Shown here: positions 1 through 5,183 of the stretch, piece by piece
Numbering within the stretch: position 1 is the stretch's first letter
Layout: each line of letters begins with the position of its first letter
Source: Candidatus Parcubacteria bacterium
GTDB lineage: Bacteria > Patescibacteriota > Patescibacteriia > Patescibacteriales > UBA12075
Length of the DNA stretch: 5,248 nucleotides
Assembly: GCA_023139655.1 (NCBI GenBank)
Contig: JAGLNE010000104.1
Span: 1 to 5,248 of the forward strand
Direction of reading: 5' to 3'
Made by a program: the position numbers and the translations under genes
Notes under the pieces: model-generated
Seen by the model: the letters and a program-made list of their open reading frames with translations, nothing else
Databases searched by the model: none
What the model was told of the DNA's origin: nothing

Positions 1-26
1 TATCAATTAATATATTTCTATCAAAC

Positions 27-52
27 AAAACCCCTTTATTTTAAGGGGTTTT
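27..52. terminator. bidirectional rho-independent terminator
   Basis: A perfect 10-bp stem (27-36 with 43-52) carries a CCCC/GGGG core flanked by A and T runs and closes a 6-base loop. On the plus strand the stem ends in TTTT and is followed by GTAATTTTT. On the minus strand the A-run becomes the U-tract, so it can work both ways. It probably ends a gene lying left of the window. Confidence 0.75.
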
Positions 53-116
53 GTAATTTTTATGATGTATTTTATTTTGGCGACAGCCCCATTTTAACAT
101 CATATTCAAGCTATGG

Positions 117-130
117 GTTGCGAGTTGCGA
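117..130. repeat. heptamer duplicate GTTGCGA x2
   Basis: Two adjacent perfect copies of GTTGCGA (117-123 and 124-130) sit in otherwise unstructured AT-rich DNA. Alone this is a weak signal. It is listed because several other repeats in the window share the 7-base period with different units. Confidence 0.5.
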
Positions 131-190
131 AAAAAATTGCCACAATAAAACCAATATGCTAATATTAAATAAATATAATTTGTATTATTT

Positions 191-392
191 TAATTTTCAA
201 TTTACGAATTTTCACTCGTCAAGCGAGTACAAACAATTTTCAAACAATTTTCAATGTATTAATTTCAAAAATTTTTAAAGAAAAAATTTGTTTATTTTTA
301 AAACATTAAAACATTAAAAAAATTAATTCATTGTTTGTAAATTGAAAATTGAAAATTCGTAAATTAAACTATAATTCGTAAATTGAAAATTA
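191..392. repeat. AT-rich palindromic interspersed element, copy A
   Basis: A perfect 20-base inverted repeat bounds the element (191-210 against 373-392). A further internal match pairs 199-214 with 350-365. Inside are a small hairpin with arms ACTCG/CGAGT (214-218 and 224-228), an 11-base repeat of CAAACAATTTT, an 8-base-period run AAACATTA x2 (301-316) and a 7-base-period run AAATTGA (339-357). No open reading frame is present. A related element lies at 3999-4140; the two share an identical 26-base stretch (326-351 here, 4116-4141 there) and AAACAATTTTCAAT. It looks like a non-autonomous, MITE-like or REP-like repeat family. Mobility is inferred only; no target-site duplication could be established. 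Confidence 0.65.
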
Positions 393-402
393 TTTTAAAT
401 AT

Positions 403-424
403 AAAAAGATGCAAAGTTAGCATC
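403..424 (-). terminator. small hairpin, possible terminator
   Basis: The arms GATGC (408-412) and GCATC (420-424) form a 5-bp stem with a 7-base loop. Read on the minus strand, the stem is followed directly by TTTTT. It lies about 160 bases beyond the stop of the minus-strand gene and could be a back-up terminator, but the stem is short. Confidence 0.4.
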
Positions 425-458
425 CTTATTATTCTTAGTACATTTAATATTTTAGCGT

Positions 459-472
459 TTTTAGGCCTAAAA
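459..472. repeat. perfect 14-base palindrome TTTTAGGCCTAAAA
   Basis: A perfectly self-complementary sequence centred on GGCC between 465 and 466. With no loop it is more suited to binding a dimeric protein than to forming an RNA hairpin. No role can be assigned, and nothing nearby indicates a promoter it would control. Confidence 0.45.
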
Positions 473-479
473 GTAAAGG

Positions 480-585
480 GATTACAAACCAACAAATCTA
501 TTCACAAATAAAACAAATAAAAAACCCTCTCAATTGGGTAATTTAATATTTGTAATATTTGTAGCTGATTTGTTGGTTTGTAATC
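480..585 (-). repeat. long inverted repeat at the 3' end of the minus-strand gene
   Basis: A perfect 19-base inverted repeat (480-498 with 567-585) encloses a second imperfect stem (504-519 with 547-562, 14 of 16 pairs) and a final 4-bp hairpin (525-528 with 537-540). Transcribed from the minus strand, almost the whole 106 bases fold into one long rod. Two bases of the neighbouring gene's stop codon (584-586) lie in the outer arm. It may protect or terminate that gene's mRNA, or it may be an inserted palindromic element. Confidence 0.7.
519..540 (-). terminator. intrinsic terminator of the minus-strand gene
   Basis: On the minus strand the sequence reads ACCC, an 8-base loop, GGGT and then a run of T from the complement of 519-524. 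The core stem is only 4 bp, but it is the tip of the longer rod at 480-585, which would add stability. Its place about 45 bases after the stop codon suits a terminator. Confidence 0.5.
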
Positions 586-1447
586 AATCATTAAATAACT
601 TAGCTTCCAGTTTCTTTGAAATTCTAATTTGTACTTCTTGGGTTGCCTTTAAAATATTTTTAAGTGTTTTCTTAAAATTCTCCAATCCGGAATTTTTATT
701 TGTAGAAATATTTGTTAGTTCATCGCTTACTTCAAAAGTGTTATATGTTGTCCAGGCACCGGCAACGCGACCATCCAGTTCTTCTCTGGGAATTATATAC
801 ATTGCTTCACCCGATGAATCAGGGGGGTATTGCTCATGATTATTAACAATATACGATCCAAGAACGTTCTTATTTATCGGCTCCACAGCCTTGGGCGTTT
901 TGTATGCTTCAGGGATATCGCTTACATTAATTCTTGCCAGAGCTGATTCTCCGCCAAAAAGATAGGTAGTACTAATAACCGGCTCCACTACAATACTATC
1001 CCCTACTGAAATAATTTTATTGGCCAGCACTGGTGCTAAATTCACTATCATAATTGATACGACCAAAGCCATAGCGCTTACGCTAGCTAGCTTGGCCGGC
1101 CATGGGACAGCTATTCTCTCTTCCTTTCTTTCGTCCAAAAATTTAGAAATATGGGCGTAAGGATTTACTTCCTTGTTAAAAAAATTAAACACCGGCCCGG
1201 TTTTGTGGGCTTCTAAATCTTTTCTTGCCTTGTTTAACGCCTTGTTCCACTTGCTTACTGCCAGATCGTCGGTATCATGCTCCGCGGTATTGTGATTGGG
1301 CAAATTGTTTTGGATAATTTTTTTAAGCACGTCGCTACCAGGAAGCTTTTTCTGATTATTAGCTTCTCGCTGTTCTCTTACCCAATTAATATTTTTCCAC
1401 TTAAGCCAAAATAAATCCTTTAAAAATGTTTCAAATTTTTTTTGCAT
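584..1447 (-). CDS. hypothetical single-pass membrane protein
   Basis: I do not recognise this 287-residue protein and assign no function. Residues 1-117 are highly charged and rich in lysine, with a hydrophilic stretch around 28-85. A single hydrophobic segment of about 23 residues follows at roughly 119-142 (contains SAMALVVSIMIVNLAPVLA). The C-terminal ~145 residues include a conserved-looking middle part (IISVGDSIVVEPV, 145-157) and a final lysine-rich amphipathic helix (about 254-284). By the positive-inside rule the N-terminus should be cytoplasmic and the C-terminal part outside. The overall plan recalls anti-sigma or cell-envelope regulators, but no diagnostic motif is visible. The ATG start follows an extended -10 promoter by about 38 bases, and no Shine-Dalgarno sequence precedes it. 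The stop is TGA. It is transcribed divergently from rpmE. Confidence 0.75.
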   Translation of the reverse strand: MQKKFETFLKDLFWLKWKNINWVREQREANNQKKLPGSDVLKKIIQNNLPNHNTAEHDTDDLAVSKWNKALNKARKDLEAHKTGPVFNFFNKEVNPYAHISKFLDERKEERIAVPWPAKLASVSAMALVVSIMIVNLAPVLANKIISVGDSIVVEPVISTTYLFGGESALARINVSDIPEAYKTPKAVEPINKNVLGSYIVNNHEQYPPDSSGEAMYIIPREELDGRVAGAWTTYNTFEVSDELTNISTNKNSGLENFKKTLKNILKATQEVQIRISKKLEAKLFND

Positions 1448-1485
1448 GGGAATTGCATTTGAATTTTATTCTTATTCTAAAAACA

Positions 1486-1514
1486 ATTATACCATATTTT
1501 TACCCATAACCCAA
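1486..1514 (-). promoter_or_regulatory. extended -10 promoter of the minus-strand gene
   Basis: The minus strand carries a perfect TATAAT (complement of 1486-1491) preceded by TGG, giving the extended -10 form TGnTATAAT. A weak -35, TTGGGT (complement of 1509-1514), lies exactly 17 bases upstream. Transcription would start near 1479, leaving a leader of about 32 bases before the ATG at 1447. Confidence 0.6.
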
Positions 1515-1518
1515 ACCA

Positions 1519-1547
1519 TTGCCATAAATATAGTATTATGTTAGTAT
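1519..1547 (+). promoter_or_regulatory. rpmE: candidate rpmE promoter
   Basis: TTGCCA (1519-1524) matches the -35 consensus at five of six positions. TAGTAT (1542-1547) lies 17 bases on and matches the -10 at four of six; the better TATAAA at 1545-1550 would need a 20-base spacer. It stands back to back with the minus-strand promoter, with 4 bases between the two -35 boxes. It would give a leader of about 75-80 bases containing a weak 7-bp hairpin (1586-1592 with 1607-1613). Confidence 0.35.
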
Positions 1548-1617
1548 AAAAAGCGTGTTAATAAATATTATTATAGAATATTTGCAATAAAGTAGAATTA
1601 AATTCGCTTTATTCGTT

Positions 1618-1623
1618 TATAAT
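1618..1623 (+). promoter_or_regulatory. rpmE: alternative -10 box close to rpmE start
   Basis: A perfect TATAAT ends 9 bases before the rpmE ATG. If used, it would start transcription about 3 bases before the ATG and give a nearly leaderless message. No good -35 stands at the expected distance (GAATTA at 1595-1600), so this is an alternative to the upstream promoter, not the favoured choice. Confidence 0.3.
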
Positions 1624-1632
1624 TCGCGAGGT

Positions 1633-1959
1633 ATGAAAAAAGATATCCAACCAAAATATTACGAAAAGGCCAAGGTGATTTGTGCCTGTGGAAACAATTT
1701 TACCACCGGTTCCACCCAAGCTGAATTAAAAATTGAGCTTTGTTCAATGTGCCACCCTTTCTATACCGGCAAACAAAAGCTGGTTGATACTGCCCGTCGG
1801 GTAGAAAAATTTGAAGCCAAAGTTAAAGTTAAAGACGCGGTTGCAAAAACCAGAAAAGGCAAAACCGTAAAACGCGCCGCTAAAGACGCTACCAGAGCCA
1901 AGCGAACAGTAAAAGTCAGCATGAAAGATCTGGAAACAAAGACCAAAAAAGGAAAATAA
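1633..1959 (+). CDS. rpmE: 50S ribosomal protein L31 with lysine-rich C-terminal tail
   Basis: This is a protein of the large ribosomal subunit near the central protuberance; L31 bridges to the small subunit. The start [10 protein letters not shown] matches the family closely. Four zinc-ligand cysteines are present as CxC (Cys17, Cys19) and CxxC (Cys37, Cys40), followed by HPFYTGKQK (41-49), so this is the zinc-binding form. The recognisable L31 core ends near residue 62. The remaining ~46 residues form a lysine/arginine-rich, low-complexity tail, making the protein 108 residues against the usual ~70. The tail probably binds rRNA, which is inference. The family N-terminus fixes the start; GAGG (1628-1631) lies only 1 base from the ATG, too close for an ordinary Shine-Dalgarno. 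A strong terminator follows, so it is probably monocistronic. Confidence 0.95.
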   Translation: MKKDIQPKYYEKAKVICACGNNFTTGSTQAELKIELCSMCHPFYTGKQKLVDTARRVEKFEAKVKVKDAVAKTRKGKTVKRAAKDATRAKRTVKVSMKDLETKTKKGK

Positions 1960-1976
1960 CTTTTGAAAATATTGAG

Positions 1977-2009
1977 CACATACCGTATAATTAAAGGTAT
2001 GTGTTTTTT
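1977..2009 (+). terminator. rpmE: rho-independent terminator of rpmE
   Basis: A perfect 8-bp stem (CACATACC 1977-1984 with GGTATGTG 1996-2003) closes an 11-base A/T-rich loop and is followed at once by six T residues (2004-2009). It begins 17 bases after the rpmE stop and separates rpmE from the prfA-prmC operon. Confidence 0.88.
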
Positions 2010-2010
2010 A

Positions 2011-2039
2011 TTAAGTACTTCTCTTTTTAAACCTATTAT
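2011..2039 (+). promoter_or_regulatory. prfA: weak candidate promoter for prfA-prmC
   Basis: TATTAT (2034-2039) resembles a -10 box at five of six positions, and TTAAGT (2011-2016) stands 17 bases upstream with three of six -35 matches. A promoter is expected here because a terminator closes the preceding gene and only about 105 bases remain before prfA. The match itself is weak. Confidence 0.3.
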
Positions 2040-2109
2040 AGAAAACAGAAAACAGAATGCGAATAAGAGTATTTCAGTCTATCGCCTGTTTACTATTTTC
2101 TGCTTTCTA
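2039..2109 (+). repeat. hairpin-forming repeat abutting the prfA start
   Basis: The left arm (2039-2052) pairs with the right arm (2096-2109) at 13 of 14 positions, with an inner GCGA/TCGC match (2059-2062 with 2082-2085). The left arm is itself a 7-base tandem, GAAAACA x2 plus GAA (2041-2057). The right arm ends 5 bases before the prfA ATG, so in the mRNA a long stem would sit against the start codon in place of a Shine-Dalgarno. It could be a mobile palindrome or a structure affecting initiation; the sequence cannot decide. Confidence 0.6.
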
Positions 2110-2114
2110 AAAAT

Positions 2115-3140
2115 ATGTACAAAGAAATTAAAAAAGAATTTGTTGAGGTTGAGAGCCGGCTTGGTGAGCTTGGTATTATTAACAACCCTGACAAATTTGC
2201 CGAAGTTTCCAAACGCCATGCTGAGCTGCGCGGTTTAGTTGCTTTAATAAACGATTATGAAAATATTGAGAAACAAATTAAAGGTAATGTTGATATTATT
2301 AATAATGAAAAAGATGGTGAGCTGGTGGAAATGGCCAAGGCTGAGCAAGGCGAGCTGGAGACTAACTTGGCTGACACAAAAAAACTGATTGATGAGGAGC
2401 TTAAACCAAGCGATCCTAAAGACAAAAAAAATATAATCATGGAAATAAGAGCCGGAACCGGCGGCGATGAATCAGCTTTGTTTGCGGCTGATCTGTTCCG
2501 AATGTATTCACATTACGCTGAGAGCAAGAAATGGAAAGTAAATATACTTGATACCAGCCAGACCGGGATCGGCGGTTTTAAAGAAATAATATTTGAGATA
2601 AAAGGCAAAGATGTTTATGGCGCTCTTAAATATGAGGCTGGCACTCATAGAGTCCAGCGCGTTCCGGAAACCGAAAAACAGGGCCGTATACACACCTCAG
2701 CCGCGACTGTCGCGGTTCTGGCAGAAGCTCAGCAGCAAGATATGGAAATAAAAAACGAGGATATTAGAATAGATGTTTATTCAGCTTCTGGCCCGGGCGG
2801 GCAGAGCGTAAACACCTCTAATTCAGCTATCCGTATTACTCATCTGCCAACAGGGGCAATGGCCCAATGCCAGGACCAGAAATCCCAACAGCAAAACAAA
2901 GAAAAAGCTATGCAGGTTTTGCGCTCCAGGGTTGTGGCCAAGGTAGAAGAAGAAAAAGCCGCCAAAGAAGCCAAGACACGCAAAGATCAGGTCGGTTCCG
3001 GCGATCGCTCAGAAAAGATACGGACTTATAATTTTCCCCAAGACCGCATTACCGATCACAGAATTAAAAAGAGCTGGAGTAACATGAATTCTATTCTAAA
3101 TGGTGATTTAGATAAGATTATAGTTGAGTTACAAAAATGA
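2115..3140 (+). CDS. prfA: peptide chain release factor 1 (RF1)
   Basis: RF1 recognises UAA and UAG in the ribosomal A site and triggers peptide release. In order: an N-terminal helical domain (~1-105), the conserved [20 protein letters not shown] block (112-131), the codon-reading tripeptide P-E-T (184-186, in [20 protein letters not shown]), the catalytic loop [21 protein letters not shown] (225-245) with GGQ at 228-230, and the C-terminal [23 protein letters not shown] part (294-316). The P-x-T form identifies RF1 and excludes RF2, which has SPF. Its 341 residues are slightly short of E. coli's 360, with loss mainly at the N-terminus. The start is forced: the frame upstream reaches TAA at 2064-2066 with no ATG, GTG or TTG between. 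There is no Shine-Dalgarno. The stop is UGA, which RF1 does not read, and it overlaps the prmC start in ATGA. Confidence 0.97.
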   Translation: MYKEIKKEFVEVESRLGELGIINNPDKFAEVSKRHAELRGLVALINDYENIEKQIKGNVDIINNEKDGELVEMAKAEQGELETNLADTKKLIDEELKPSDPKDKKNIIMEIRAGTGGDESALFAADLFRMYSHYAESKKWKVNILDTSQTGIGGFKEIIFEIKGKDVYGALKYEAGTHRVQRVPETEKQGRIHTSAATVAVLAEAQQQDMEIKNEDIRIDVYSASGPGGQSVNTSNSAIRITHLPTGAMAQCQDQKSQQQNKEKAMQVLRSRVVAKVEEEKAAKEAKTRKDQVGSGDRSEKIRTYNFPQDRITDHRIKKSWSNMNSILNGDLDKIIVELQK

Positions 3141-4000
3141 CTATCAGTCAAGCACAACAAGACATAATATTAAAATTAGATAAATTAGATTTAACTAATC
3201 CGCAGCTTGAAGCGGATATTTTATTGTCTTATATTTTAAAAAAACCAAGAGAATGGCTACTGGCTCATCCTGAGTTTAAAGTAAACAGTTTACAAATTAT
3301 AAATTATAAATTAAAAATTAGGCGCCGTTTAAAGGGCGAATCTTTAGCTTACATTTTAGGACACAAATACTTTTACGGATATAAATTCATTGTAAATAAA
3401 CATGTACTGGTGCCGCGGCCGGAAACGGAGATGATGGTGGATATTGCAAGAGAACAAAGAACAAAGAACAAAGAACAAACAATCTTCGTTGATGTTGGGA
3501 CTGGAAGTGGATGTATAATTATTGCACTGGCTAAAAAATTAAAATACGGGAAATTTATTGCAGTTGATATTTCTAAAAAAGCATTGAAAGTTGCTAAGGA
3601 AAATGCAAGATTGCATAGCCTGGAAAACAAAATATCTTTTCTTCATGGTAATCTGTTGTCTCCAATAATTAATAATAAATCAATCACCAATCACCAATCA
3701 CCAATCACTATTTGCGCTAATTTGCCGTATCTAACGCCTATACAGCTAAAAAACTCCCCTAGCATCCAAGCAGAGCCTAAAAACGCCCTTGTAGGCGGCT
3801 TTGATGGGCTTAAATACTATAGAGAATTGTTTAAGCAGCTGAAATTATTACCCAATAAGAACATAACAGTGTTATGCGAAATAGATCCAAGCCAAAGTAA
3901 AGCTATTTCTAAACTCATAAAAGAAAAATTACCTGAATGTAAATTTGAAATAAAAAAAGACCTACGTGGTCTGGAGAGATTAGTTATATTAAAAAAATAA
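3137..4000 (+). CDS. prmC: release factor glutamine-N5 methyltransferase PrmC (HemK)
   Basis: PrmC uses S-adenosylmethionine to methylate the glutamine of the release-factor GGQ motif, here Gln230 of the adjacent RF1. An N-terminal helical domain (~1-75) precedes the linker motif LVPRPETE (91-98). The Rossmann methyltransferase domain shows SAM-binding motif I DVGTGSG (119-125), acidic AVD (142-144), the catalytic-type motif N-L-P-Y (195-198, where the family usually has NPPY) and EPKNAL (213-218). Length, 287 residues, is normal for the family. Three heptamer-period repeats lie in the coding sequence (residues ~53-62, 105-114 and 182-191), in places that align with loops of the E. coli enzyme; the third adds about 7 residues just before NLPY. 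The gene overlaps prfA by 4 bases, which suggests translational coupling. It is clearly more AT-rich than prfA. The protein looks intact and active. Confidence 0.95.
   Translation: MTISQAQQDIILKLDKLDLTNPQLEADILLSYILKKPREWLLAHPEFKVNSLQIINYKLKIRRRLKGESLAYILGHKYFYGYKFIVNKHVLVPRPETEMMVDIAREQRTKNKEQTIFVDVGTGSGCIIIALAKKLKYGKFIAVDISKKALKVAKENARLHSLENKISFLHGNLLSPIINNKSITNHQSPITICANLPYLTPIQLKNSPSIQAEPKNALVGGFDGLKYYRELFKQLKLLPNKNITVLCEIDPSQSKAISKLIKEKLPECKFEIKKDLRGLERLVILKK
3294..3320 (+). repeat. degenerate AAATTAT heptamer run inside prmC
   Basis: Two perfect AAATTAT units (3294-3307) are followed by AAATTAA and AAATTA, giving an imperfect four-unit run with a 7-base period. It encodes residues ~53-62 ([10 protein letters not shown]) in the N-terminal helical domain without lengthening it relative to E. 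coli PrmC, so chance A/T composition is a possible explanation. Confidence 0.5.
3451..3478 (+). repeat. perfect AGAACAA x4 tandem array inside prmC
   Basis: Four exact copies of the 7-base unit AGAACAA, 28 bases in all, encode [10 protein letters not shown] (residues 105-114) in the loop between LVPRPETE and SAM motif I. Because 7 is not a multiple of 3, the peptide repeats every seven residues and any change in unit number shifts the frame. Confidence 0.9.
3681..3708 (+). repeat. perfect CAATCAC x4 tandem array inside prmC
   Basis: Four exact copies of CAATCAC, again 28 bases, encode [10 protein letters not shown] (residues 182-191), three residues before the NLPY motif. The unit is unrelated to AGAACAA, but copy number and period are the same. 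Relative to E. coli PrmC the segment is about 7 residues longer here. Confidence 0.9.
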
Positions 4001-4140
4001 TTTTCAATTTACAGGAATAATTTTCAATTTTTAAACAATTTTCAATTATTTAATTTTAAAATTTTCAAACAATAATATTTTTTCGTCATTGAAACATTGA
4101 GAAATTAAAACATTTATTCATTGTTTGTAAATTGAAAATT
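3999..4140. repeat. AT-rich palindromic interspersed element, copy B
   Basis: A perfect 15-base inverted repeat (3999-4013 with 4126-4140, TGTAAATTGAAAATT on the right) bounds the element, and an inner CAAACAAT/ATTGTTTG pair (4066-4073 with 4120-4127) is nested inside. It shares an identical 26-base stretch and AAACAATTTTCAAT with copy A at 191-392, in the same order and orientation. It starts within the prmC stop codon and ends 5 bases before the complement of the DUF3048 stop codon, filling the whole convergent intergenic space. No classical terminator is seen here, so the element may end transcription for both genes. Confidence 0.7.
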
Positions 4141-4145
4141 GTAAA

Positions 4146-5183
4146 TTAGTCTGTAACTTGTATCCAAGTAGTCCCCCGATTATAAAGAAACTCATTATTA
4201 TCAATATCAAAAAATCTAGTGCGCGCGGTCGCGCTCTTTTTTTGCCAAATTCCGTCCGCGCATTTGCCGTCCATGCAGACCATTGCCGTGCCGGTGCCGA
4301 TATGGTCCAGTTCAATGCGCAAAAGCTCATCAATTTCACGCCTGGCGATCCGCTGGATAATTACGTTTTTAGCTTTTATTGTTTTGCTGTCAACATCCCG
4401 GTGCGGCTCTCCTGCTAAAAAACGTTCGTAATTATTACTATTTTGATCATACTGCCAACGCACGCGATAATAGGCCGAGGGATGGCTTATCGCAATAGTT
4501 GAAGTGGCAGGCCGGGATTTTATATTCTCATCGTCTTTAAACTGCCAGCTAAAATATTTACCTTCTGTTAATCCCTTGTTTTCCAGATATTTATCAAGCT
4601 TCTCGCTTGAAGTATAAACGTTATGCGGCGGCGCTTGTTGTTGGCCGCGCCAAAAATAGCTGCCATTATAGAATTCATTTATATGAAGAACGTTTTCCTT
4701 TTTCATTTTAACCAAAGCCTCGGGACTGCCGCCCACATGGGCGTAGAGGGCGGAAAATTCCCTTGCCCAATCAACATAGTAAGGCCGGGCGGAACGGATT
4801 GGCCCGATCTTGCCAAGCAACTCCGCGGAAGCGTAAAACGCCAAATAACGGCTAATTCCGCCCTCCACGGCCGCTTCAATCACCAAATTGGCCCCAGACA
4901 AGCCGGATTGTGGCCTGGCCTCAAAATGATTATCTATCATTATAGCCAAGGGATAAAAATTTTCTTTTCCCGGTTTTACCATTACACCGTCAATCCGGCG
5001 AGGCACCAGGTTGCTTTCTACTGATTGTTCTACGCTCAGGCCGAGTTTGACAGATAAAGCCTTGAGCGGGTCTTCAAAAAATTCAACCGGCCGGGTAACT
5101 ATAAAATACACGCCCGCTGAAAGCGCCAAAGAGAAAAAGAAAAACAACGCGGAAATAAAAAACCAAATGTAATATTTTTCCAC
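4146..5183 (-). CDS. DUF3048 (YerB-like) membrane-anchored protein
   Basis: This is a member of the DUF3048 family, to which the B. subtilis lipoprotein YerB belongs; the biochemical role is unknown. Residues ~6-29 form a hydrophobic membrane anchor with no lipobox cysteine, so it is probably a signal-anchored extracellular protein. The N-terminal DUF3048 domain (~75-210) is unmistakable: PLAIMIDNHFEARPQSGL (78-95), EAAVEGGISRYLAFY (103-117), KIGPIRSARPYYVDWAREF (125-143) and ALYAHVGGSPEAL (145-157). The C-terminal domain (~228-343) ends in LYNRGTTWIQV. Cys303 and Cys308 are close together and might pair. The given start is GTG at 5183, with AGGG directly against it. However, the frame has no stop up to 5248, so the true start may lie beyond the edge. 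Sampled lines are far more GC-rich than prmC (about 55% at 4741-4800 against 28% at 3541-3600). Confidence 0.9.
   Translation of the reverse strand: MEKYYIWFFISALFFFFSLALSAGVYFIVTRPVEFFEDPLKALSVKLGLSVEQSVESNLVPRRIDGVMVKPGKENFYPLAIMIDNHFEARPQSGLSGANLVIEAAVEGGISRYLAFYASAELLGKIGPIRSARPYYVDWAREFSALYAHVGGSPEALVKMKKENVLHINEFYNGSYFWRGQQQAPPHNVYTSSEKLDKYLENKGLTEGKYFSWQFKDDENIKSRPATSTIAISHPSAYYRVRWQYDQNSNNYERFLAGEPHRDVDSKTIKAKNVIIQRIARREIDELLRIELDHIGTGTAMVCMDGKCADGIWQKKSATARTRFFDIDNNEFLYNRGTTWIQVTD

Larger units (their letters stand above)
1..583. other. gene-free AT-rich stretch
   Basis: No credible coding region is seen here on either strand. The stretch is dominated by A/T runs and inverted repeats, which are listed separately: a bidirectional terminator at the left end, a GTTGCGA duplicate, a ~200-base palindromic element, a small hairpin, a perfect palindrome, and a long inverted repeat abutting the minus-strand gene. 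Whatever gene lies to the left ends before or near position 1. The plus-strand open frame at 534-839 is antisense to the minus-strand gene and is not counted. Confidence 0.7.

Noticed and set aside
191..392. Small non-coding RNA gene or riboswitch in the AT-rich element
   Set aside because: No promoter with a matching terminator or conserved aptamer core is visible. The structure is explained by repeated A/T-rich inverted repeats shared with 3999-4140.
534..839. 101-residue plus-strand open frame
   Set aside because: It lies opposite the 3' part of the minus-strand membrane protein gene, begins inside the inverted repeat and has no initiation signal. It is best seen as a shadow.
1963..2238. 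91-residue plus-strand open frame between rpmE and prfA
   Set aside because: It runs through a strong terminator and a hairpin and then overlaps prfA in another frame. The peptide is low complexity.
584..3140. UGA recoding, as in some Patescibacteria
   Set aside because: UGA stops two genes at sensible ends, and no in-frame UGA occurs at conserved glycine or tryptophan positions.
3451..3708. CRISPR-like array
   Set aside because: The units are 7 bases long, directly adjacent and without spacers, and they are in frame within a conserved protein.
4623..5024. 133-residue plus-strand open frame
   Set aside because: It is antisense to the DUF3048 gene, whose conserved motifs fix the true strand and frame; the translation resembles no family.
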